A DNA stretch of 64,000 nt from assembly GCA_025331435.1 (NCBI GenBank), contig JAIWNI010000064.1:1-64000 (forward strand), read 5' to 3'. The position numbers and the translations under genes were made by a program. Below the pieces are notes generated by a model. It saw only the letters and a list, made by a program, of their open reading frames with translations, ran no database searches and was not told where the DNA came from. This document shows, piece after piece, positions 35,301 through 47,300 of the stretch. Position 1 is the stretch's first letter. Every line of letters starts with the position of its first letter. Source of the DNA: Choanephora cucurbitarum. Taxonomy: Eukaryota > Mucoromycota > Mucoromycetes > Mucorales > Choanephoraceae.

Positions 35301-38300
35301 GAGCATTATTGTTCTTAGACAAGCTAGAAGTGTTGTTGACCTTCTGCTTGAGAACAACAGATGATCCCATAGCGGCTTTGATTCTTTGATTTGAAGTGTC
35401 ATTCAACTTGATTACATGAGTTTCAAATTCTTGTATATTGCCAGTAGAATGAGCGTGAATAGCAGCTTTCTTGACTTCAACAATTTCAGTAACAATGGTG
35501 ACGCGAACAGATTCAAGGCTTTCTTCGTAGTGCTTGCAAGCAAAGTCGTAAGCTTCTTGATCCAAGTTTTGGTGAGATAAGCGCTTGATAAAATCATTAC
35601 GAGCAATGGAAATGATTTCAGTAATCTCCTGCTCAGCATGTTCAGTAATATGAGTAACCTCTTCAATTGCGTTCTCTTGCTTCAAGCGGATAGATTTGGT
35701 GACATTCTTGACAAAAAGCTCAAGCCATTGAGAGATAACACTAACGTTTTGGTCAACACCAACAGACAATTCATTTTGTTTTGTCTCAGTCTTCTTTTCT
35801 TCGGCCTTGTTGTCTTTCTTAATGGCATGGATAGCCATAGCAGCAGTGGCAGTTCCAATAACGGCAGCAGCTGTCTTGGTCAAAGCAGAATCAATCTTTT
35901 CTTTGGAGGTCTCCACAACAGATGAAATAGTGTCTTTGACGTTAGTGTCAGATTTCTTAATAGCTTCAATGCTAACTTCTTGAATCTTCTTGACATCCGT
36001 GTTGAAAGTTTCATGAGCACGATCAATAGCTAATAAAAGTTCTTGCTCCTTGGACTTGCTAATCTTCTTGACTGAGTTGCAGTTCTCTGTGACCTTTGTT
36101 TTAGCTTCTTTTGTGATGCGCTCAATTTCAAGAGTAGCCTGTTCAATTAGAGTGTGAATTCGTTCTTCTTTGTTCTCGATGCTTGCATCAATACTGATAG
36201 AATGGATTTCTTCACTGAGCTTGGAATGCCATTGTGAAATGACAGACTTGATTTCCTCAACAGTGTCAATGACTTTGACTGTAGATTCAGTTTGTGTGAG
36301 CTCTTGATTGATAATAGTGATCGATTGGTTGTGGCTGTTATCAAGTGATTCATTGATTGTAACCTTGAAAGATTGCAAGATGGCCATTAACTTCTCACTG
36401 GATTCGGTTTTAGAGCGGCGTTCAGCAACAATTCGATGAATTTCAGCAAACTTATTCGTCGTTGTAGATTCAACAGCATGAAGACTTTCATAGAAATGAG
36501 ATTTGATCAAAAGAGTAGTCTTGTCTTTTTCCGATGTTTCAATTGAAGATGTGAACTTGGTTTGAATACGCTTGATAGTACTTTCAAGTTCAAGTTTAGA
36601 TTTCTCAACAAGGGTCTTGACATCTTCTTCAACATTATCTCCACCTTGGTGAATGCAGATTGAGACCTCTCGTATAAGCTCAGAGAACCATGAACTAAAT
36701 GTGACCTTTGACTCGGTGATCATACTGTTGACATGCTTCTCAAGCTTGTCACAATATTCGTTGCGATTGCAAGCGGATATACGACCAACTTGAACCTTAT
36801 CTTCGTTTTCCTTATGTTCAATCTTGGTGATTTGAGTATCCTTCTTGGCTTCGGATTCAGATTTCTCTACAACCAACTTGTAGCGGCGGATCTCTACGGT
36901 GATCTGCTCCTGGATAGAAACTGCAATAGGACGCATTTGCTCAATACCGCCAGTCTTGGAACCAGCGGCAGCACAGTTAATACCAATGGCCTTGATCTGA
37001 TAACTACTTTGAATTACTAGGTTCTTGACCCATTCAACTGAGTTCTGGTATTGCTGAATTGTAGTAGCACCAACTACGGATTTATGAGCATTCACACTGA
37101 TGATACGAAGAGTTTCGGTAATTTTAGCGACAGCATTTTGAACAATGACTTCAATGTCAGCATTTACGTTGGAACCACCTTGCTTGGCGCGAGTGGAGAC
37201 ATCAACAATAAGCCTATCATACCATTCTTTGACAATAATAGTGATATCCAAGGTTGATTGACCAGTCTTCAATTTCTTCTTGTCAACAATAGTTGTTTGC
37301 TTTTCAGTTTCAGAATCGATATCCGAATCAGAAGATGATTGATCAAGAGCGTGCTTGACAATGGCGCCACCTGCAACAATACCAGCAACAATCTTCTTTT
37401 TGTCGATACATGACGACTTCTTTTTCTTCTTACTCTCGTCTTCTGAGCTTGAGGTATCATCTTCACTTAGGTCCTTTGCAGGTTTCTTGTAGTCAGTCTT
37501 CTTTTTAGTCTTTTGACTTTTCTTCTTGTCATCAGCATCATCATTGGAGGATTCGCTATCAGATTTAGATTCTTTAGCCTTTTTGATAAGCTTCGATTCC
37601 TTCTTTTTCTTTTGGTTAACGCAATCAGCCTTCTTCTTGATCTCTTGCTTAATACACTCAGATTTCTATGTAAAAAAAAAAGAATTAGAAAAGTGACACT
37701 AAACAAGCATAGGTTCAACTTACAGCCTTCTTCCTTTCATAGTGAGCAGAATTACTTTCAACTTCAATCTCAAGTGTCTTTTTGCAACGGCTGAAAGTTA
37801 CGTTGACCTGGTTTTCTGTAGCAGCGACAAGAGGCTTCATTTGTTCCATTCCACCTGTAGAGCTATAGGCAACAGCAGAGTTGACCCCAATTGTTTGGAC
37901 TTGGCTAGAGCTTTGGATGACCATACCACGAGTCCATTCAATAGTATTGATCAGTTCTAGCTTAGCAGAAGAGTCAGCTTTGGCTGTTTGGATCTTCTTA
38001 ATAATAGAGTTGAGTTCAGCGTTGATGTATTCCTTTGCCTCAGAGATGACAATATTGATATCCTTGCTGACAGCAGTAACATCATGCTCATGCTTTGCAC
38101 ATTCAGAAACATCTAGCATCAACTCCTCAAACCAGTTGTGAACAATTGAAAGAGTATATTCAGTAGCGATGACCTTGTAGATATCCTTTCCAACCTTTTG
38201 CTGTTGTTTGATTTGAGAACTGTCAGTTACTTGTTGCTTCTTTTGCTCGATGGTCTTCGATGATATCTTGTTTTCATAATCAACGAGGGTCTGGCTGATT

Positions 38301-41300
38301 ACATGTTCATGTTCAATGACGACGGAGGTCATCTTATCGAAACCACCATAGTTATGAGAAGATGACGTAGATGATTCAATACCAATTGTCTTGATTTCAG
38401 TAGAGGCTTTGGTAATTGTAGTCTTTACTTGTTCTATAATAAGATCAAATGACTTGATGCTTTCTTCTGACTTGAGAGTTTCCTTAATCTTAACGACAGA
38501 TTGATCCAAGTATGAGTAGATTGAATCGTTTTCTTTCATGACAACAGCTTCAATCTCATCAGAAGATTTACCGTTTTGAGAACAAGTAGAAACCTTCTCA
38601 GTAAGACTCTTCAGCCACTCGCGAATAGTGATCTTGACTTCATGAATTGACAAAGAAGCTGTTAAGATAGTTGATGATTGTTCAGTATGTTCGACGACAT
38701 CAGTTGTGATATGACCGCATGAATGATGATCGTTGATAGAACAGACAAATTCATGCTTGGAGCTTTCGAACTTCTTAGTGATATCAGCAGCTGTTTCTTT
38801 TGTGATGGTGCTAATAGATTCAGTGATCTTGGTGATGTCTTGATCTTTTTCAATGTACCAAACGCTAGAATGAACACGGTTGATTCTTTGCATAATCAAG
38901 TCCTCACTAGATTTAATCATTTTGATTGCTTCAGCAGTAGCAACACCTGAAAGGGTAGCAGTAGACACAACAGATAAGGTAGACTTTGTTTCCAAAGCAG
39001 ACAAGCGCTTGATAGCAGAGTTCTTGACCTCTTCTGTTAAGGAAGCAACTTCCTTTCGAGCGGTACTAATCAGCAATGCAAGATCTTTCTCGACGTTATC
39101 GCCACCTTGTTCAAGACGAGAAATAACAGACTTGGTGAATTTTAGGAAGTAAACAGTCAAGGCTGATTGAACACTTTCAGTAACCATAGTGAGCTCACTT
39201 TGAATATCTAGAAGTGCTGCTTCTTTTTGCTTGAGTTTATCAATAGAAACACCGACAAAGTCAGATGCAGAGGACTTGACTTGCTTACATTTTTCAAGAG
39301 CTGATTCGACTTCTTGAGTAGTAGAAAGCTTGATAACTTCAAGTCGAGACTTTACATCAATTGCAGCAGAAGCTGACGAAGCAACAGCAAGTTCTTGAAT
39401 ACGTGTAGCTTGAGTACTAGCAGTGTTTTCAATCCAAGAGAGGACATCATGTTGATACTTGTCAACAACGGCTTGGTTTGACTTCGCAGTTTTGATTATC
39501 TCAAGAAATTCAGTCTTGGATTTTTCTACTGTAGTGGTAATTTCTTCAGTCGAAATAGTAGATTGCTTGGTCTGAGAAACAACAGTATCAGTGAGAGTCG
39601 AGAGCCATTTGCTAAATTGAAGTTTAACATCATCAATCACAGCAACAGCTTGCTTCTGTTGTTCCTTAGTTTGCTCCTCTTTCTTTTTGTGTTCGGAAAG
39701 TTTCTTGCCTATTTCAACAGCGATAGCAGTACCAACGGCGACACTGGCAGTACCCTTGAGCATCTTCTTAGCAAGTTCAGCTTTAGAATGATCATCTTCC
39801 TCGTCTTTTTGTTGATGAGTCTCTCCAATGCTTTCTTGGACATGAGGTACTATTGAACTAGTAGTGTCTTTAATCGATTCAACCACTTTTTCAGCCTTCA
39901 TAGTAACTGCATGCTTGACAGATTCGAGATGCGATTTGATCTCATGACGAGATTCTTCGGTAATTTGAAGAAGTTTCTCTGAAGTGTACTTTGCTTCTTC
40001 TTTACCTGAAGTAGCAACCTTGTTGACTTGAGCAATTCGAGTACGAGTTGACTGACGGATAGCTTCCAATGATTTAAGGAAGTGTTTTTCCTCAGCTTTT
40101 TCTTGAGCTGACACCATTGAAAGTTCATAAGTAATCTTGTTCTTGGCTTCGTCTAGTATAAGATCAAGTTCTTTTTCAGAAACAACAACTAAGCCATGAA
40201 CATCTTCTTCAAAGGATTCAGAGCCCACAGTTAAGAGCTGGTGAACGCGCTCGACCAAGGCAGAGATGTGACTTGATACATTCTTTGTAGTTTCTGCGAC
40301 AATAACAAGACCATATTGAACGCCTAAAGACATCTTAGAAGACGATGTTTCTTCATCAATGACATTCTGATGAGTAGAGACAGATTCAGCAGTGGCTTCA
40401 ATGTGGTGACCAATAATTGTCTCAGAAACTGCCAAAGTAGAATCAACCTTCTCGCAAGTCTCATGCGTTATAGAGTTAAATAGTTCGTCATACTCAGCAT
40501 CATCTGTTATGGTTGAAGTGGCAACCTTCTCAACCTTAGAGATTTGAAGGGACACACTTGTCAGAACTTGCTCTAAAGTAGCTTGGACCTTTTTGATTGT
40601 TTCGGTTTGCAATTCAGTATCAATCTTAGAAGACTTGGATGAAGTCTGAATTCTCTTTTCAAATTCAGTTTTTGATTTGAGAATATAAGTACTAATCTCT
40701 TCGTGAGAATTCTTGACAATGACGTTGATATCAGCCTCGAGATCATCGCCACCTTGCTTGCGACGCTCAATAACAGCCTTACTGAGCTTTCTAAACGCAT
40801 TCTCAATAACGAAGCGCGTATCTTCAATGAGAATACCAACAGCAACCTTTGACTTCTCAACAGATTCGCCATACTTGGACTTGGAATAGTCAACGCCTTC
40901 AAACTTCTTACCAGCAGCAATAGTAGCAGAGGATTCATGGCCAACCTTGTGAACCACAGAAGCAGAAAGCTTAGCCTTTTCAAGTACGCTATCGACCTTT
41001 TGCAAAGCATTTTCTTTTACAGACTCAAGTTTTTGCTCAAAACGAGTGTAATCTGTTTCTGTTGTAGTAGCAATCTCATAGCCGATTTGCTTGATTTCGT
41101 AAGTTTGTTTCCAGATTGCGCTTCGAACCCAAGATAAGGTGTTATGGAAACTAGTCTGAGAAGTACCAATGATAGAAGTTGTGTTACGCTTAGATTTCTC
41201 AATTTCAATAGCAAGTTTTTGTTGAGATTCAAAGATGATGTTATCAATTTCTTGATGAACATTTTCAACCTTCGTTTGAGCGCATTCGTACACCTTCTTG

Positions 41301-44300
41301 TTCAATTCAACAAGCCATTTCTTGATCATGACATGAACTTCATCATATACTACAACCAAAGTATCAGACTTCTTTTCAGTAGTAGTTTGGGTTTTGGTAG
41401 CTTCGGCTGAAGTCTTTCCTTCAATGGAGTTATTGATAGTATTGGTATCTTTGGCCACATCTGAAGAATCCTGTTGCTTATTCTCCTTAGCATCGTGGTG
41501 ATGAAAGATAGCAGCACTAGCGAGGGCAGCAGCAGCAGCACCAAGAACAGCACTCGAAGCAGTATTGGTCTTGTTATCAGAAACCTTTTTCTGGTCTTCA
41601 AGAACTGTGGAGCTGCTTGAGGGCTTGTTACTGACTTTACCGACCTTAGTCTGTTCAACCTCGGTCTCAATAGTATCGACCACCTTGGTTCCCTGACTAA
41701 GATTTGACTTTTCGACTTGCTTCGTGTCATCTGTCTTGGTGACTTGAGTCTTTTTAGCAACTGATTCCTGAGCAGGTTGAGTGGTTTCAGTGACTTCAGT
41801 TGTCTTTTTTACTTCAGTTATCTTAGTGCTGTTATTGTCTCCAACAATAGCAAGCTTGTTGTTTTCGCCTTCAATTTCTTGAGTCTTGTTTACAACGCTA
41901 GTTGTCTTCTTGACATTAGTTATCTTTGTCACAATGCTTTGAAGATCGGATAAAACAATACGAGAGGCGTTGGCACCAAATGAATAGCTTGAATAGCGAA
42001 CAATTTGTTGCTTTGAGACTTCTTGGGAAACAATTGACTTCTTGAATTTGCTTATGCTAGCAGTGATAGAAGCCTTAATGTTTTCTAAGGAATACTCAAT
42101 ACGGCGACGTTCAGCCCAGCTAAGATATGTTAGATGAGCATAGTATGCACGGAGAACCAACTTGGCTTCTTCAATGCGAGTGTTGATTTCAACTTGAGCA
42201 GCATCAATGATAGCCAGAGTATCTTGCTTGATGACCTGGTCAGAAGAATCATTGCCCTCCTCGATCAAAAGCTCGATTTGCTGTGTAGTCTGAATAAACC
42301 AGCTAGAAAGCTTAGTTTGTGTTTCAAGCAACTTGTTGACTACAGTCTGCTGTGCAACACCAATCATCTTTTCGTCCAAGACCACAGAAATCTCAGCTTT
42401 GTCAGTGTCTTTAACTTCAGCCTTTTGGACATCGACAACATCCTGAGTGACAGCAGCTTGATATACTTGTAGCTCAGATGAGAGATGTTCTTCAATGATA
42501 CGAGTGACATCCAACCAATGCTCCTCATCAACAAGATATTGCTTTTGAGTACAAACGGTACTAATATGAGAGGTCATAATACTTTCTGTTTGGCTAATAG
42601 CAGCCTCAACTGTCTTGATGATTGATGTTTGCTTAGATGAAAGAATAGTAGAAGATTGCTTGAATCGCTCAGAGACATCGTTCTTGATTTGTGTAAGTTC
42701 GTGAGATAGTTCTTTGCGAGAATTTTCAAAAATAGAATTGATTTCTTCTTCAGAAGAACCATCAATCTTGGCTTTGTTGACCGCTTCATACATGCTGATT
42801 AGCCAGTAACGAACCGTGACTTTGATACTATCAACAGTTACTAGGATGTCTTCTGTAGAAGACACAGCTTCTGCTGAATCGGATAACTTGTTCTGCGCAG
42901 AGCTAGTCTTCTTTGATTCATTTTCAATGACAAGCTGATAATGATTTTCGGCCTCTTGAGAAGCTGTGGCAATAGTAGAATCAAAATCAAGACCACTCAA
43001 ATCAGTAGCTTCATTAGATTGCAGACGACCCAAGAACTTTTCAAAAACGCGAGCGCGATAGAGTTCCTTGATTTGATGAACAGACACGTGCCAGTCAGGA
43101 ACAGATCCTACAACCAAATGCTCAACTGATGCATGGACACGTAAATGCTCGTCCAAGCGTCTGAAGAGATCTTCGCGACATTCTTCAATTGTTTCGATAA
43201 GCTCTTCTCTTGTCTTACAACGACGAATGCGTTGACCGAACGTGATCTTCCATGCACGAGTAATCATTCGAGATTCCTCAATTATTTGAACAGAGGTCTG
43301 CTTTGAGCGTCGGACAGTGATTTTCTCAGTTGCTTTTTTGTCAGAGGAAACGGAAGATGCAGCTTTTTGGTCCACATTTTCCTGGATTACAACAGAGGAA
43401 TCAGATTCTTGCTTCTTCTCTTCAGTTCTCTTTTGGTTGTGCTGAGAGACCTTATCAGCAAGTGTAGAGGCACCTTTGACAACACCGACAGCAGCTACTG
43501 TGGAAGTTGCGGCAATACCAACGTTGGTAAGAATGTCTTGGAACGAGTGATGCTTCTCATCATCGACAGCGACTACAGAGGAAGACATTTTTGTGTTCGA
43601 AGCATTGTTCTTCTTAACTGAGATATCTTCAACCTCAATGTCAGCTTCTTCAATACTCTCAATAAGAGCATTAGCTTCAATACTCGCGGCCAGGCGTTCA
43701 ATTGATGATGCATTATTAACAATAGTTACATTAGCCTCGCTACCAGTAGTTGTGGTCTTGCCGAAGATGGGAACAGAGAACTTCCACATTATTGAGTGAC
43801 TATCGGAATTTCCTTCAGAAACCAATTGAAGGTGAGAGTCTTCAGTTAATTCTTCGATGCCAACAAAACCTAGAGTGTATTGAGCATAACTATCAAGGTA
43901 GATTCTACCATCAGCAGTGAGAGACCATTTTTGTGAGCTAACACCTGACTCAGTAGCTTGAATCAGTTTGGCTGACTCATGGATATCTCCGTCTACGTCA
44001 ATAACTAATTTGCTGCCATAGTTAATCAAAACACCAGATCGATAAGTCCAGAGTTGATTTCTATAGTCCTTAAAGCTGAGCTTCTTGAGACTTAAGAAAG
44101 AACCTTGACCTGTAGAGGAGTCATTGACAGCAAGTACAAGACTGTCAGCCTTCTTAGTATCAACTTTAATGAAGAACCACGTAGCACGAGGAAACAAGCC
44201 ATATTTCTGTACTGTATTTGTGGTAATAGTAGTAACACTAGAAGTGGTAGATGTCTTCTGAGAATTCATCACCCAAGCGATGACAGTAGAGAGTGCAACC

Positions 44301-47300
44301 TTTGATTCCTTTTCAATTTCAGAGTTAGAGAAGACAGGAATGTGCAAGTGAAGAGTGGACTTGTTCTCGATTGTCTCATGATCTGTGGTGATCAATTGAT
44401 AGCGGCGCTCATTGTGGCTAGAGTAAGCAACATTGAAGAAGATAGTTTCAGAATGAATCTTCACATATAAGGTTGATTTTCTAGTAATACAGAAGGTTTG
44501 GTGCAAGGTTTCGTGGCTACCAGACAACATCAACTTGTGAGCTAAAATTAAAGAAAAAATTAGGATAATTGTATTAAATAATTGCTTGAAATGTGATACT
44601 TACAGTTCTTATCGTAGATAAGTCGCAACATGTGTTTGTAGTTGATGAGGTACCCATTGATGTAAGTCCATAAGTACTGCTTGTGATCTTCTTGTTCACC
44701 AAGCTTAACAAAATTAACTTCGGTGGAATCAGTAATACCAGATGACAAGAAAGCATTTCCATTATCAGCACTTATGAGGAACCAGTTTTGGGAGCTAGGC
44801 CATTGGTTGTCTGCCGTGATTCTGTGTTGGAACGTTTGTTTCAAACAGCTGAATGCAGCAATGACAGAAATACAAGAAGAAATGGCACTAATTCTACCAG
44901 CTTCAATAATTGTGAAACGGTCAGTTAGAGCACCACTGTCTGTTTGTTCTACGGGGACCAAAGCAGGTATCTTTATTTCCCAACGTTGTTCTGGGCGACC
45001 AATGTTACCCGCAAGATGCGTCTTTTCTTCTTGAAGATAGACGTCAATTGTTGTGTCTTGGCTACTAACACGCTTGAGTTCCTTGACACCTAAGACTAGA
45101 GTGGGGTTTGATTTCAAAGAGATAAGACCATCGGTTCCGAGCTCCCACTGTTGGTCAGCAACATTTTCGCCAGTAATTCGTGTAGAGATTACAAGTCTTT
45201 CGCCGGCAACAATTGTATCTGTCATAGAAGCATCTAATACCAAGTTATGACCCTTAAGGTTAACTACACGACCCTCTCTGTAAGACCAAAGTTGGCTTGC
45301 AAAATTAGTCGATTTCATTGGAGCAAGAACAACATATGCACCATCTCTGGTATCACCATTAACAACATCGAGAACCATTCCATGAAGATAGCTCTTGATG
45401 AAGAAGTAACCTGATACTGGGAAGTTTTGTAGGTTGTGAGTTTTGTAGCGAACAATCTTTTCAAAACCGGTAGGTACATAATCGTATTCAACATGGAATG
45501 ATTCTTTTCTGTCAAACTTCAAAGAACTGTAAGTGGTTTTCTTTTTCTTGTCAAGCTGGTTTGTCTTGTTTGACTTGGAGTCATCTTTACTGTTTCTGAG
45601 CACATTGGAGATGGCTTCAGGAGCTGAAGTCAAGGTTTCAGACACCTTGTTAGCAGCGTCTTTAGCGCTATTCAAGAGACTGGTGCCAGTAGCGACAATA
45701 CCGGTACTTTCTGCTACATTGAGTTCTGAGAGACTACCGGAGTCTTCACTCTCGTCCTCACTTTCGCTGTCATCACTTTCGCTATCAAATTCTTCAGCTG
45801 ACTCCTCGGACTCCTTGACGTCTAGTATATGATCGTCTAGACCTTGAATCTCAGAAGTGTTGGAGGTGTCCTCAGTCGAGGTAGTAGTTGTAATTGTAGT
45901 AGTTCGATAAACAGGCTTAGAGAACATCCATCGTAACCATTGCTCCGACTTGAGAGCAGTTTCCCTTTGACCCTTTTCGTTGACAAACTTGCGAACACTC
46001 AATTGACGAAGGCCAACTTGGGCTCCAGGAGCTTGAATTCTGCTAGAGTTAGATACACCGATGACAAGACGTTCGTCAGAGCGCAAATAAATTTCACCGT
46101 TAGCAGTGAGTGACCAGAATTGGTATTCAGACATAGATTTTTCGCGAACAAACAAAGGATTGCGTAGGCCTTCTTCAGTCAAGACACCCTTGACAACTGT
46201 AGCGTCTAAAGCGAGACCGGTTTGGGCATTGATTAAATAACCATTTTCATATGTCCAGAAATGCCACTTGTATTTCTTGAAGTTGATTGGTCTAAGTGTT
46301 ACTTCATGTTCAGTGGAGCTATTATCACCAACACGGGCCTTCTGTTCAACAGTCAAAGCAAGATGCTCGTCACCATAATTTGCACGAATAAAGAAGCCGC
46401 CTTCAGGGAAAATACCCCAACGTCGAACAACACTGTACTTCTCAACACTTTCGTATCGTTCCGTAGTAGAGGTCTCAACTGAAGCTTCATCGGTGTGTTC
46501 GACAAACAGGCCACTACCGTTACGTTCAAGGATTCCTGGGGCAACTGCAACACCTTTGACGCCGTTAACAGTCTTGCCGAAGCGTGGTACTGCGAAGGTC
46601 CATCGCTGATATTCAAGATCCAAAGAACCACGGACATGCAACTGAATATCTGAGCCTTCTGCAACGTTTTTGTCTTTAACACTGAGGACATAGTTGGGAC
46701 GGTTCTTGGGATGAATGTGACCATCAACAGACAAAGCCCAGATTTGGTTTTTGCGATGTCTCTTCAAGAACTTTTGATGCCATTGAATAATGTTACTGCC
46801 ATTTTCAATAGCACCACCAGCTACATCAACAACAAAGTCTGATTCAAGATTAACTAAACAGCCATCGTCTTGAACATGCCAGAGCTGACGGCGAAAGATC
46901 TTGTAGTCCATCTTTTGAAGGATAAGCTTATCACCTTCTTTCTTGCTTGGTGCAGTAAGAACAAGAGACTTATCAGCCTTTGAGCAAATATAGAACCAGC
47001 TGTCAGGGAAGACACCATAAGAGTGAGTAACTAGTTTGGTGTTATGGTTTGAGGAAGCTAAAGTGATTAAAAAAACCTAATGAGATACTATTCAACAAAT
47101 CATGTTGCCGAGTTCTTACTTTTATGTGTACAGACAGTCAGCAAAATACGTTCAGTTCTTGATACATAACGAACTTCCTTTTTGTAGATATCACTATAAC
47201 GAGTTTCGTAATGACCACGAGCAAAGCCCCAGGCATAGTGCTCATAGGAATTACCAGCATATGCAAGCTGTACTTGGTATTTGCTGTCTTGTTGAATCAA

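Noticed and set aside
37940..41560. Regularly spaced similar sequences, considered as a CRISPR-like or satellite array
   Set aside because: The periodicity comes from protein repeats in one open frame; units diverge freely at the DNA level and there are no identical repeats with unique spacers.
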